Assembly: GCA_002373995.1 (NCBI GenBank)
Contig: DFLB01000047.1
Location: 41,192-105,191 of the forward strand
DNA length: 64,000 nucleotides
Origin: Bacteroidales bacterium UBA3630
Lineage (GTDB): Bacteria; Bacteroidota; Bacteroidia; Bacteroidales; P3
Direction of reading: 5' to 3'
Shown here: piece by piece, positions 1 through 8,069 of the stretch
Layout of the letters: each line of letters opens with the position of its first letter
Position numbering within the stretch: the stretch's first letter is position 1
Translations under genes and position numbers: made by a program
The notes under the pieces: model-generated
What the model saw: the letters and a program-made list of their open reading frames with translations, nothing else
Database searches by the model: none
Told to the model about the DNA's origin: nothing

Positions 1-189
1 CCCTCCTTTGTGCTCTTCCGCGCCGACGGCAGCCCACTGCAGGTCATCCCTGGCTTCTATCCTCCCGACCAGTTCGTCATCATACTCTGGTACTTCGCCT
101 CGGGCGACTGCGACCGCTACCCCTTCGACCGCTACCAGCGCATCTTCGACAAAGAGATACGCCCACAGATGGACAAAAAGCTAAAGTAA
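1..189 (+). CDS. Thioredoxin-fold protein, C-terminal fragment
   Basis: Only the last 62 codons are in the window; the reading frame is open from base 1 and ends with TAA at 187-189. The fragment begins PSFVLFRADGSPL, which resembles the cis-proline strand and following beta-hairpin of thioredoxin-fold proteins, and continues with an aromatic helix rich in Asp, Arg and Tyr (near WYFASGDCDRYPFDRY). The catalytic CxxC, if there is one, would lie upstream of the window. This is probably a periplasmic or secreted thioredoxin-family protein of the SoxW/TlpA-like kind, but that is inference from one short segment. It ends 33 bases before ftsY on the same strand. Confidence 0.5.
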   Translation, partial: PSFVLFRADGSPLQVIPGFYPPDQFVIILWYFASGDCDRYPFDRYQRIFDKEIRPQMDKKLK

Positions 190-222
190 TCACTCAACGT
201 CCAACATTTCAGCATTAAAATC

Positions 223-1179
223 ATGGGACTGTTTAGCAAAAAAGACAAATCAGCCGAGCGTGCCACCCTCGACAGTGGCCTCGCCAAGACAAAAGAGAGT
301 TTCTTCCAGAAGCTGACCAAGAGCATCCTTGGCAAAAGCACTGTCGACGACGACGTACTCGATAACCTCGAGGAGACTCTCATCACATCCGATGTCGGCG
401 TCGAGACCACACTCAAAGTCATCGACAAACTGCAGCAGCGCATCCATCGCGACAAATACATATCCACCTCCGAACTCAACTCCATCCTGCGCGCCGAGAT
501 TGCGCAACTGCTGCGCCACCCGTCCAACGATCGCTTTCCCGCCACCTTCGACGCTCCACTGCCCCATCATCCTTACGTAATCCTCGTCGTCGGCGTCAAC
601 GGCGTGGGCAAAACCACCACTATCGCCAAACTCGCCTACCGCTACAAGGAGGCCGGACGCTCAGTAGTGCTGGGGGCCGCCGATACCTTCCGCGCCGCCG
701 CCGTCGAACAACTCTGCCTGTGGGCCGACCGCGTCGGGGTGCCCATCGTGCAGCAAGGCATGGGCGCCGACCCGGCTTCCGTCGCCTACGACACTCTCCA
801 GTCAGCCATCGCTCGCCAGTGCGACGTCGTCATCATCGACACCGCTGGCCGACTGCACAACAAGGTGGGACTGATGAACGAACTGACCAAGATACGCCGC
901 GTGATGCAAAAGCTCGTCCCCGACGCACCTCACGAGGTACTCCTCGTTCTCGATGCTTCCACCGGCCAGAACGCCGTCGAACAAGCTCGCCAATTCACCT
1001 CGGCCACCGACGTCAACGCTCTGGCCCTGACCAAACTCGACGGCACAGCAAAAGGCGGCGTCATCATCGGCATCAGCGACCAGTTCCAGGTGCCCGTACG
1101 CTACATCGGCCTCGGCGAAAAAATGACAGACCTGCAACTCTTCGACCCAGACGAATTCGTAGATTCCTTGTTCGAATGA
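223..1179 (+). CDS. ftsY: Signal recognition particle receptor FtsY
   Basis: FtsY is the membrane-associated GTPase that receives ribosome-SRP complexes and hands nascent membrane proteins to SecYEG. The 318-residue protein shows a short charged N-terminus (GLFSKKDKSAERA), an N-domain four-helix bundle, then the NG GTPase core with P-loop GVNGVGKTTT, the ADTFRAAAVEQL motif, DTAGR, and TKLDGTAKGG near the end, closing with the amphipathic FDPDEFVDSLF tail typical of FtsY. It lacks the long acidic A-domain of enterobacterial FtsY, as is usual for Bacteroidetes. Its stop codon overlaps the rimO start (ATGA), so the two genes are translationally coupled. Confidence 0.97.
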   Translation: MGLFSKKDKSAERATLDSGLAKTKESFFQKLTKSILGKSTVDDDVLDNLEETLITSDVGVETTLKVIDKLQQRIHRDKYISTSELNSILRAEIAQLLRHPSNDRFPATFDAPLPHHPYVILVVGVNGVGKTTTIAKLAYRYKEAGRSVVLGAADTFRAAAVEQLCLWADRVGVPIVQQGMGADPASVAYDTLQSAIARQCDVVIIDTAGRLHNKVGLMNELTKIRRVMQKLVPDAPHEVLLVLDASTGQNAVEQARQFTSATDVNALALTKLDGTAKGGVIIGISDQFQVPVRYIGLGEKMTDLQLFDPDEFVDSLFE

Positions 1180-2513
1180 AAATCAACATCATCACCCTCG
1201 GGTGCTCAAAAAATACGGTAGACAGCGAGAACCTCGCCGGTCAACTCAAAGCGCTGGGCCACACCGTACACTTCGACCGCAACCGCAACGACTGCGACAC
1301 CATCATCATCAACACCTGCGGCTTCATCGGCGACGCCAAGGAGGAAAGCATAGACACCATCCTCCAGCAGATTGCCGTCAAAACACGCGGCCAAAAAGCC
1401 CGCAAACTCATCGTCTGCGGATGTCTGGTCGAACGCTACCGCAACGAACTGCAACAGGAGATGCCCGAAGTGGACGCCTGGTACGGTGTCCACGAATGGC
1501 AAAAGATTGCAGACACCATCGGAACCTTAGGCCCCATTGAAACCATAGAACCCCGTCCCCTCTCCACCCCCTCCCACTACGCCTACCTCAAGATCGCCGA
1601 AGGATGCAACCGCAGCTGCTCCTACTGCGCCATTCCCCTCATCCGCGGCGCTCACCATTCGAGACCCATCGAGACAATCATCTCCGAAGCCAAGAACCTG
1701 GTAGCCAACGGTGTAAAAGAACTGATAGTCATCAGCCAAGACACCACCTGGTATGGCCTCGACCTCTACCGACGCCGCGCCCTCGGCCAACTCCTCGACC
1801 GCCTGGCCGTCGAAAGCGGTGCCACCTGGATACGCCTCCACTACACCTACCCCTCCTCCTTCCCCGAAGACGCCATCGACGCCATCTCTCGCCACCCTAA
1901 CATCTGCAACTACATCGACATACCGCTGCAGCACATCAACTCCCGCATCCTCAACTCCATGCAGCGCGGCATCGACCGCGAAGGCACCCTCCGCCTGCTC
2001 GAGCGCTTTCGCGCCAAACTCCCCGACGCCGCCATCCGCACCACACTCATCGTCGGCTACCCCGGCGAAACCGACGCCGAGTTCGAGGAACTCAAAGACT
2101 TTGTGCGCACAGCACGCTTCGACCGCATGGGCTGCTTCGCCTACAGCCCCGAAGAGGGCACCCCGGCCTACGCACTCGGCGACCCGGTGCCCGACGAAGT
2201 AAAGCAGCAGCGCGTCAGCGAACTAATGGCCCTCCAGGAACAAATATCACTCGAACGCAACGAAGCCCGTGTCGGCAAAGTCTTCCGCTGCCTCATCGAC
2301 CGCATCGAGCCATGCGCCAACCGCACCTCTATTGCGCTCAGCGGGAGCACCCCCGACTCCTGCCTCCTCGTGGGCCGCACCGAATACGACAGCCCCGAAG
2401 TAGACGACGAGGTCCTGATCTCTACCACCACCACCTCCATCCGCCCAGGCGATTTCGTCAATGTGCGCATCCTCCAAGCCCTTGAAAACGACCTCATTGG
2501 GCAACTCGTATAG
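1176..2513 (+). CDS. rimO: Ribosomal protein S12 methylthiotransferase RimO
   Basis: RimO is a radical SAM enzyme that adds a methylthio group to an aspartate of ribosomal protein S12. The 445-residue protein has the N-terminal UPF0004 domain (MKINIITLGCSKNTVDSE with its cluster cysteine, further cysteines in NTCGFI and VCGCLVERYR), the radical SAM motif CNRSCSYCAIP (CX3CX2C), PSSFPEDAIDAI-type barrel segments, and a C-terminal TRAM domain. The LGCSKN signature distinguishes RimO from MiaB. The frame is open further upstream, but that part is antisense-like low-quality coding inside ftsY. The ATG at 1176, overlapping the ftsY stop by four bases, matches the family N-terminus. Confidence 0.96.
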   Translation: MKINIITLGCSKNTVDSENLAGQLKALGHTVHFDRNRNDCDTIIINTCGFIGDAKEESIDTILQQIAVKTRGQKARKLIVCGCLVERYRNELQQEMPEVDAWYGVHEWQKIADTIGTLGPIETIEPRPLSTPSHYAYLKIAEGCNRSCSYCAIPLIRGAHHSRPIETIISEAKNLVANGVKELIVISQDTTWYGLDLYRRRALGQLLDRLAVESGATWIRLHYTYPSSFPEDAIDAISRHPNICNYIDIPLQHINSRILNSMQRGIDREGTLRLLERFRAKLPDAAIRTTLIVGYPGETDAEFEELKDFVRTARFDRMGCFAYSPEEGTPAYALGDPVPDEVKQQRVSELMALQEQISLERNEARVGKVFRCLIDRIEPCANRTSIALSGSTPDSCLLVGRTEYDSPEVDDEVLISTTTTSIRPGDFVNVRILQALENDLIGQLV

Positions 2514-2550
2514 CACAACATCCTCTCCCTGAGCCCATTACCCCCCAACC

Positions 2551-2612
2551 GTAAGCATTACCTAAGCATATCCTAAGCATATCCTAAGCATCACCAAGGC
2601 ATATCCTAACCA
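2551..2612 (+). repeat. Family A intergenic tandem repeat, copy 1
   Basis: Irregular tandem copies of an 11-base unit CCTAAGCATAT lie about 40 bases after the rimO stop. The array is degenerate at its ends (GTAAGCATTA, CCAAGGCATAT). The same unit recurs at 28549-28627, 46902-46974 and 63433-63508, always between genes. Confidence 0.8.
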
Positions 2613-2714
2613 TTCCATTGGCGAGTTCCTCTGCAATGCAATGAAAATGAACACCCAAGGGCCTTCCAGACGATTTTTTTCCATTTAGTCAACGCCCAAT
2701 TCGTTTTTTTTTCC

Positions 2715-2722
2715 TACCTTTG
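2715..2722 (+). promoter_or_regulatory. Bacteroidetes -7 promoter element for the btuB transcript
   Basis: TACCTTTG fits TAnnTTTG and lies immediately upstream of the cobalamin riboswitch, so transcription would start at the first bases of the aptamer. A clear -33 TTTG is not seen; the upstream stretch is T-rich. Confidence 0.6.
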
Positions 2723-2724
2723 CC

Positions 2725-2890
2725 GCCGGTTTCGGTCGCCTCTCTGAGGCGCCAAGAGGGAATCAGGTGCAAGTCCTGAGCAGTCCCGCTGCTGTGAGTT
2801 TCAACCACTTAGACCCTCCTCATGCCACTGTCTGCCGCCATAGGCAGGTGGGAAGGCCGAGGGTCGGAAACAAGCCAGAAGACCTGCCGC
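2725..2890 (+). promoter_or_regulatory. Cobalamin (B12) riboswitch upstream of btuB
   Basis: The leader has the conserved boxes of an adenosylcobalamin-type aptamer in order: the P2/P3 region CGCCAAGAGGGAA, AGTCCCGCTGCTGTGA, GCCACTG at 2824-2830, GGGAAGG at 2850-2856, and the B12 box AAGCCAGAAGACCTGCC at 2872-2888. The btuB start codon is about 45 bases downstream. In this class cobalamin binding represses expression of uptake genes; here translation control is more likely than termination because no U-run hairpin lies between the aptamer and the gene. A second, closely similar copy is on the minus strand at 42044-42212. Confidence 0.95.
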
Positions 2891-2934
2891 AACCTTAGTC
2901 AACACTCCAAGCCCTCGAGGAAAGGACAGGATCT

Positions 2935-4959
2935 ATGAGCAAAGGATTATATCGTATTGTATCGTTTATCGTTCACGCCGGCCCACACACCGGAGTGCCA
3001 TTGCTCGCCGCCATACTCTCGGGGGCTTTTTCCCTCTCCCTGCACGCGCAAGACACCGTCCAGACCCTCGACGCCATCGATGTCAGCGCACAGCGCACCC
3101 CAGCCGTCATGCAAACCTCCACACCAACCCAAGTCCTCGACGCCGCACGCATCGACCAGCAAGGCATCCTCCAACTGAGCGACGCCGTGCGACAAATGGC
3201 CGGCGTAACACTGAAAGACTACGGCGGCGTGGGCGGCATGAAAACAGTCTCCGCGCGCGGCCTCGGCAGCCAATTCTCCACCGTCACCATCGACGGCATC
3301 GCCATCAGCGACGCACAAAACGGTCAGGTCGACCTCGGTCGCTACCTGCTGGGACCTGCCGCCTACGTCAGCTTCAGCCAAGGACAGCAGCAAGACGCGC
3401 TCCTCTCGGCACGCGCCTGCGCCGCAGGCAACGTGCTCAACCTCGAAACCGCAGAACCACGCTTCTTCCCCGACGAACACACAAACCTCAAACTCGGCAT
3501 GGAGCTGGGCTCCTTCTCTCTCATGAACCCCTCCGCACTCTGGGAACAGCGCTGGAACCGCCGACTCAAAAGCAGCCTCTGGCTGAGCTGGCTGCAGAGC
3601 AAAGGCGACTACCCCTTCACGCTCTACTACACCGACAGCCGCCAGGACAGCAGCAGCCGCGAACAACGACTCCACTCGGCCATGCACATGCTCACCGCCG
3701 ACGCCAACCTCTTCTTCCGCATCAGCCGCGGCAACACCCTCAGCGCCAAACTGCACTACATGGGGGGCCGGCACCAGCTGCCTGGACCCGTGCAGTTCTA
3801 CACCCAGCGCGTCTCGGCCCAGAGCACCCTGGAGGAAATAGCCTTCCTCCAAGCCAAATGGCACATCGACCGGCAGCGATGGCAAGCCCAAGTGCTCGCC
3901 AAAGCACAGCAAACCTACGACCGCTACGAAGACAGCGCCGCCAACACCCTCACACACTACCTCATGAACGACTACCGCCAGCGCGAAGCCTACCTCAGCG
4001 CCACAGCCGTCTGGCACACAACCCGTTGGCTCGACCTCCGCGCCGCCGCCGACGCCAGCCTCGCCTCCCTCCTCACCAACCTCGCCCTGCGAAACGACGT
4101 GCACCGCCAAAACCTCATGGCCGTAGCAGCCATCCGTCTGCACACCGCCGACAGCCTCCTCAACCGCCTGGAACTGAACGCTCACCTCCTCGCCACCTCC
4201 ATCCGCGACCGCGTCGCCGACCTCGACACACTCCCCTCCTACCGGCGACTCTCTCCTTTCCTCGGCATCAACCTCACACTCTTTGGCCACACCACACTGC
4301 GCTACTTCTACAAAGAAACCTTCCGCGCACCCAACTTCAGCGAACTCTACTTCTTCGCCATGCCGCGCAACCTGCACCCCGAACGCGCTCGCCAGCACAA
4401 CATCGGCATCGCCCACACCAACCGCTGGTTCGCCCTCACCGTAGACGGCTACATGAACCGCGTCAGCGACAAAATACTCGCCATCCCCACACAAAACATG
4501 TTCCTCTGGAGCATGCAAAACATCGGCCAGGTGGAAATTCTCGGCCTCGACGCCACTGCCAACGCGCAACTCTCCTCCCTCAACATCCAACTCTCCTACA
4601 CCTTCCAGCGTGCTCTCGACCGCACCGACGAACACAGCCGCACCTTCGGCCACCAGATTGCCTACACTCCGCGACACAGCGGCGGCGCCGCCCTCCGCTG
4701 GGAAAACACCTTCGTCAACCTCGGCGCCACAGCAATGGTGGTCGGCCAACGATACTACCGCATGCAAAACTCCGCCGAAACACTCCTGCCTCCCTACTGC
4801 GACCTCGGCCTCCAAGCCGACCGCGACTTCCAACTCCGTTGGGGCACACTGCGCGTGCAAGTGCAGGTCCTCAACCTCCTCGACGAACAATACGAGGTCG
4901 TTCGCTCCTACCCCATGATGGGGCGCAACTACCGCCTGAAGCTGATTTATATCTTCTAA
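2935..4959 (+). CDS. btuB: TonB-dependent cobalamin receptor BtuB
   Basis: This 674-residue outer-membrane receptor imports vitamin B12 with energy from TonB-ExbBD. It has an N-terminal signal region ending near SLHAQ, a TonB-box-like DTVQTLDAIDVSA segment, a plug domain (LSDAVRQMAGVTLKDYGGVGGMK, SARGLGSQFSTVTIDGI), a long barrel with alternating aromatic strands, and a C-terminal aromatic strand YRLKLIYIF. Assignment to cobalamin rather than iron or sugar rests on the riboswitch directly upstream and the BtuG-like lipoprotein 21 bases downstream. A long open frame on the opposite strand is a GC-composition shadow. Confidence 0.92.
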   Translation: MSKGLYRIVSFIVHAGPHTGVPLLAAILSGAFSLSLHAQDTVQTLDAIDVSAQRTPAVMQTSTPTQVLDAARIDQQGILQLSDAVRQMAGVTLKDYGGVGGMKTVSARGLGSQFSTVTIDGIAISDAQNGQVDLGRYLLGPAAYVSFSQGQQQDALLSARACAAGNVLNLETAEPRFFPDEHTNLKLGMELGSFSLMNPSALWEQRWNRRLKSSLWLSWLQSKGDYPFTLYYTDSRQDSSSREQRLHSAMHMLTADANLFFRISRGNTLSAKLHYMGGRHQLPGPVQFYTQRVSAQSTLEEIAFLQAKWHIDRQRWQAQVLAKAQQTYDRYEDSAANTLTHYLMNDYRQREAYLSATAVWHTTRWLDLRAAADASLASLLTNLALRNDVHRQNLMAVAAIRLHTADSLLNRLELNAHLLATSIRDRVADLDTLPSYRRLSPFLGINLTLFGHTTLRYFYKETFRAPNFSELYFFAMPRNLHPERARQHNIGIAHTNRWFALTVDGYMNRVSDKILAIPTQNMFLWSMQNIGQVEILGLDATANAQLSSLNIQLSYTFQRALDRTDEHSRTFGHQIAYTPRHSGGAALRWENTFVNLGATAMVVGQRYYRMQNSAETLLPPYCDLGLQADRDFQLRWGTLRVQVQVLNLLDEQYEVVRSYPMMGRNYRLKLIYIF

Positions 4960-4980
4960 CGCAAAAGAAAAGAAAATAGT

Positions 4981-6081
4981 ATGCAACACATCAACAAAAT
5001 TTTTGCCATCGCGCTGCTGGCCTTCTGCCTCGCAGCCTGCCACAAAGATTCCCTCGCCCCCGACGGCTCCTCTCAGACCGGCGGCTCCGAACCCGCCATA
5101 GCCGACACCCTCCGGGGCGTAGCCCTCATCCTCAACGAAGGCAGCTGGGGCAACAACAACGCCTCGCTATCGCTGCTCCTCAACGACACCACCGGCGAGG
5201 TCATCAACAACTGGTTCGCTCAGAAAAACGGCCGCGGCCTGGGCGACGTAGCCCAGGACATGGTGGCCTACGGCTCAAAAATCTACATCACAGTATGGAA
5301 CTCTAACAGCCTCGAAGTCATCGACCGCAACACCAGCCGCTCCCGCCGTATCGACCTCGGCGACCTGAGCCCGCGCTACATCGCCACCCACGGCGGCAAG
5401 CTCTACATCAGCTGCTACAACCCTAACTGCGTCATCCGCATCGACACCGCCTCCCTGAAACTCGAAGCCTCCTGCGCCGTGGGCGACTACAACCCCGAAG
5501 GTGTCGCCGTAGCCGGCGGCAAACTCTTTGTAGCCAGCAACAAAGCCGGCCTGCCCGACGGCAGCTACGCCTACGACAACAAGGTGTATGCCATCGACCT
5601 CGCCTCTTTCGCCAACCCAACGCCCGTCACCGTCGGCACAAACCCAAACAAGGTGCTGGTCTTCAACGATCAGTATGTTGTGGTTAACTGCTTCGGCGAT
5701 TACAACGCCAGCACCTACAGCTACTCCAACCCCAAAGTGGCTGCCATCAACGTCTCCTCTCTCGAAGCAACTCTCTACGACGAGAACCTGGAGGACATGG
5801 CTGTGTACAACAACCGCGTAATCGGCTTCAGCACAAGCAACGGCGAAACCATGTATCGCACACTCTCCGGCTCGCCCTCCGCCTTCACTGTCTCAACCAG
5901 CTACATGGACAACGGCGTGGAGCCTTACAAGATCAACATCAACCCCGCCAATGGCGACGAGTACCTGACCACCACGGGCGGCTACATCGCCAACGGCGAT
6001 GTCCGCTTCACCGCAGCCGACCGCTCGCGCTCTTGGAGCACACAGGCAGGCATGCTGCCATCAAAGGTCATATTCTTGTAA
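4981..6081 (+). CDS. BtuG-like surface cobalamin-binding propeller lipoprotein
   Basis: The 366-residue product starts with a lipoprotein signal (AIALLAFCLAAC, lipidated Cys about residue 20), then shows repeated beta-propeller blades of the YncE/DUF5074 kind (for example YGSKIYITVWNSNSLEVIDR, GGKLYISCYNPNCVIRID, GGKLFVASNKAG, YNNRVIGFSTSNG). In gut Bacteroides such lipoproteins next to BtuB (BtuG) sit on the cell surface, bind B12 very tightly and cap the BtuB barrel. Here the gene is 21 bases after btuB under the same riboswitch, so the same role is inferred. It is followed by a strong terminator. Confidence 0.85.
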   Translation: MQHINKIFAIALLAFCLAACHKDSLAPDGSSQTGGSEPAIADTLRGVALILNEGSWGNNNASLSLLLNDTTGEVINNWFAQKNGRGLGDVAQDMVAYGSKIYITVWNSNSLEVIDRNTSRSRRIDLGDLSPRYIATHGGKLYISCYNPNCVIRIDTASLKLEASCAVGDYNPEGVAVAGGKLFVASNKAGLPDGSYAYDNKVYAIDLASFANPTPVTVGTNPNKVLVFNDQYVVVNCFGDYNASTYSYSNPKVAAINVSSLEATLYDENLEDMAVYNNRVIGFSTSNGETMYRTLSGSPSAFTVSTSYMDNGVEPYKININPANGDEYLTTTGGYIANGDVRFTAADRSRSWSTQAGMLPSKVIFL

Positions 6082-6087
6082 AACAAA

Positions 6088-6122
6088 AAGAAAGCGGAAC
6101 CCTCAAGTTCCGCTTTTCTTTT
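6088..6122 (+). terminator. Bidirectional intrinsic terminator after the btuB-btuG operon
   Basis: A perfect 10-bp stem AAAGCGGAAC (6091-6100) / GTTCCGCTTT (6107-6116) with loop CCTCAA is flanked by an A-run on the left and TCTTTT on the right. It lies between convergent genes and can stop transcription from both sides. Confidence 0.9.
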
Positions 6123-6124
6123 GG

Positions 6125-6901
6125 CTATCGCTGCGTGGCGATATAGTCAAGCACCTTCTTCTTGTCGCTGCTGAAACTCAGCACATCGATGGTCTTGTAG
6201 TAGTTGACCGGATCCACACAGTAGTGATAGGCGTACTTGAGAAACTCAACCTGCGAGTTGCTGAAGTCAATGGTCTGCGCCAGACGACCTATCTGCACGG
6301 CAGTGAGGTTCGACGAGGCCACGATGACCTTGCCCAGCGCCAACCGGTCGCTGTCAAACGACTGTGCACGCATACGTCCTATCATGGCTTCCACCTCGTC
6401 GTCCGTAGCCACTCGCACCTCTGGCTCTACCGGCGCCACAGGCTGTTCGGGCACCACAACGACCACCGCCGGCTTGTCGCCAGATGGACGATGCTTCGGC
6501 TGACGATCCTCGGCATAGCTCTCGGCACGATTGTGCGAGGGGGTATAGAGCAGCAGTTGCTCTAAGCGCTGGTCATAGTTGACGTTGACCTGCACGTTGG
6601 GCTCACCCGGGCGCAACTGCATGACGGCGGCTTTCTCGGCCGGTCGCTTCAGCACCACCACCACTTCATGGGTCTGGTCGCTCACGTCGTTCACCATCAC
6701 TCGGCTCTGCGGCATCCGGTTCATCAGGTTGCCATCCATGAAGACCGAAAAAGCCTCGCCGCGCTGACTCTCAAAACTGACCGTGTAGCGCGTCGGCGGC
6801 GGCACGCTGCCTGGCTGGGGCTTGGCAGGGCGGTGCCCAGGCTGGGCCATAACTGCCGAGCATACAATGCCCAGCACCAACAAAATCAGTGTCTTTTTCA
6901 T
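6125..6901 (-). CDS. Secreted DUF4476 domain protein
   Basis: The 258-residue protein has a cleavable signal peptide (KKTLILLVLGIVCSAVMAQ), a proline-rich linker, an N-terminal beta-rich domain (YTVSFESQRGEAFSVFMDGN, a PEGA-like pattern), a second proline-rich linker and a C-terminal DUF4476 helical domain with the usual pattern DRLALGKVIVASSNLTAVQI and FLKYAYHYCVDPVNYYKTI. DUF4476 proteins are common in Bacteroidetes and have no established biochemical role. It is the last gene of the etf operon, two bases after the PHP gene stop. Confidence 0.8.
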   Translation of the reverse strand: MKKTLILLVLGIVCSAVMAQPGHRPAKPQPGSVPPPTRYTVSFESQRGEAFSVFMDGNLMNRMPQSRVMVNDVSDQTHEVVVVLKRPAEKAAVMQLRPGEPNVQVNVNYDQRLEQLLLYTPSHNRAESYAEDRQPKHRPSGDKPAVVVVVPEQPVAPVEPEVRVATDDEVEAMIGRMRAQSFDSDRLALGKVIVASSNLTAVQIGRLAQTIDFSNSQVEFLKYAYHYCVDPVNYYKTIDVLSFSSDKKKVLDYIATQR

Positions 6902-6903
6902 AG

Positions 6904-7680
6904 TTACAGTATTTTTCTCAGCTTGTGTTCGCGGAAATACATGGTGTCAATGCTGCGCCCGTCCTCGCCGTGCAGTGCTTTGGCAAACTCGTCGAACGTA
7001 CGATGCTCCATATAGACAACGTTGTACACATCGCCCACATTGTCAATAAAATGGGCGTCGCTGTCGGTGATGAAGGTAAAACGCTTGAGGTAGGCAAACT
7101 TCTTTAGGGTCTCCTCGCGCGTGGTGCGGAAGTTAATCTCCAATCCGTCGGCCCTCAAGTCGGGCGGCACAAAGCCCAACTGACTCATCAAGCTGGTGGT
7201 GCCTTTGTTGATATGCGCCGGCACAAAGAGACCGCCAATGCAGTGCACCTCATCATAGATGCCGTCAATATCAACGTCGATGGCATTCAGCAGATGGTAC
7301 TCCTCCTCACCCACAATCTCATCGTTCTCATCCACAATGAGCTGGTATCCGAAACGATCCTCGTCATTAGGGATAGGAGGCAGATGCGCATCCAGAAAGT
7401 CCTGGAAGGCATCCAGTTGTCCTTCATCCGCAAAATAGCAGAGACAGTGTGTTTCTTCCTGCGATGTCACCTCCACTCCGCCCAGCACAAACAAGCCCTT
7501 CTCTCGGCCTATTTTCTGCGTCACCTTGACCTGGCGGGTGGTATTGTGGTCTGTGATGGCTATCATGTCCAAACCTCGTGCCAACGCACGCTCCACTATC
7601 GCTGACGGCGACATTTCCAAGTCGCCGCATGGCGAAAGCACAGTGTGAATGTGCAAGTCGGCTTTGAACGGGCTCAGCAT
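6904..7680 (-). CDS. PHP-domain metal-dependent phosphoesterase
   Basis: The PHP fold binds a cluster of metal ions and hydrolyses phosphoester bonds. The 258-residue protein shows the ordered PHP metal ligands: DLHIH at residues 8-12, AITDHN, GGVEVT, PAHINK and TDSDAH. It has no polymerase or histidinol-phosphatase-specific features, so the substrate is unknown; nucleotide or small phosphate ester is plausible. It follows the DRTGG gene by 31 bases in the etf/acyl-CoA dehydrogenase operon. PHP and DRTGG genes often travel together near redox complexes in anaerobes, which suggests a regulatory or housekeeping link, but this is inference. Confidence 0.88.
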   Translation of the reverse strand: MLSPFKADLHIHTVLSPCGDLEMSPSAIVERALARGLDMIAITDHNTTRQVKVTQKIGREKGLFVLGGVEVTSQEETHCLCYFADEGQLDAFQDFLDAHLPPIPNDEDRFGYQLIVDENDEIVGEEEYHLLNAIDVDIDGIYDEVHCIGGLFVPAHINKGTTSLMSQLGFVPPDLRADGLEINFRTTREETLKKFAYLKRFTFITDSDAHFIDNVGDVYNVVYMEHRTFDEFAKALHGEDGRSIDTMYFREHKLRKIL

Positions 7681-7711
7681 GATACTACCTTAACCCAGAA
7701 ACCTCTATCCT

Positions 7712-8044
7712 TTAACCTATGAGCTGGTATATCTTACCAACCGTCTCGTAGGTCTGCATCTCGGTGGAAAGAAACGGTATACCTTCCTCGTTGCTCTGCT
7801 CAACAGTATCCTCGCTGGCGGTGAGGCCTTTGACCAGTATCACACAGGACAACTCCTTCAGCGAAGCGATTGCCATCACGTTTTTGTGCGTCTGCAGCGT
7901 CACCCACACATTGCCCATCTCGGCGTTGCCCATGACGTCGCTCAGCAGGTCGCTGACGTAGCACCCGTCTATCTCGCGATCCAGGCCATTCTCTCCGCTC
8001 AACACCTTGAGGTTGAGTTTATCTACAAGTTCTCTGACTTTCAT
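7712..8044 (-). CDS. DRTGG-domain protein
   Basis: This 110-residue soluble protein starts MKVRELVDKLNLKVLSGEN and contains the core CYVSDLLSDVMGNAEMGNVWVT followed by MAIASLKELSCVILVKGL, the pattern of stand-alone DRTGG domains. The domain is also found in HPr kinase N-termini and phosphotransacetylases and is usually thought to be regulatory or ligand-binding. It lies between the acyl-CoA dehydrogenase and the PHP gene on the same strand with short gaps. Its substrate or partner cannot be read from sequence. Confidence 0.8.
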   Translation of the reverse strand: MKVRELVDKLNLKVLSGENGLDREIDGCYVSDLLSDVMGNAEMGNVWVTLQTHKNVMAIASLKELSCVILVKGLTASEDTVEQSNEEGIPFLSTEMQTYETVGKIYQLIG

Positions 8045-8069
8045 TGCTATACTGATTGTTTATTGTTTT

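Noticed and set aside
2684..2712. A -33 TTTG element for the btuB promoter
   Set aside because: The region is a poly-T tract without a clear TTTG at 19-22 bases from TACCTTTG, so only the -7 element is reported.
2947..5043. A 698-codon open frame on the minus strand opposite btuB
   Set aside because: It mirrors the codon pattern of the plus-strand gene, has no recognisable motifs, and btuB has riboswitch, signal and plug domain support. Long antisense frames are expected at this GC content.
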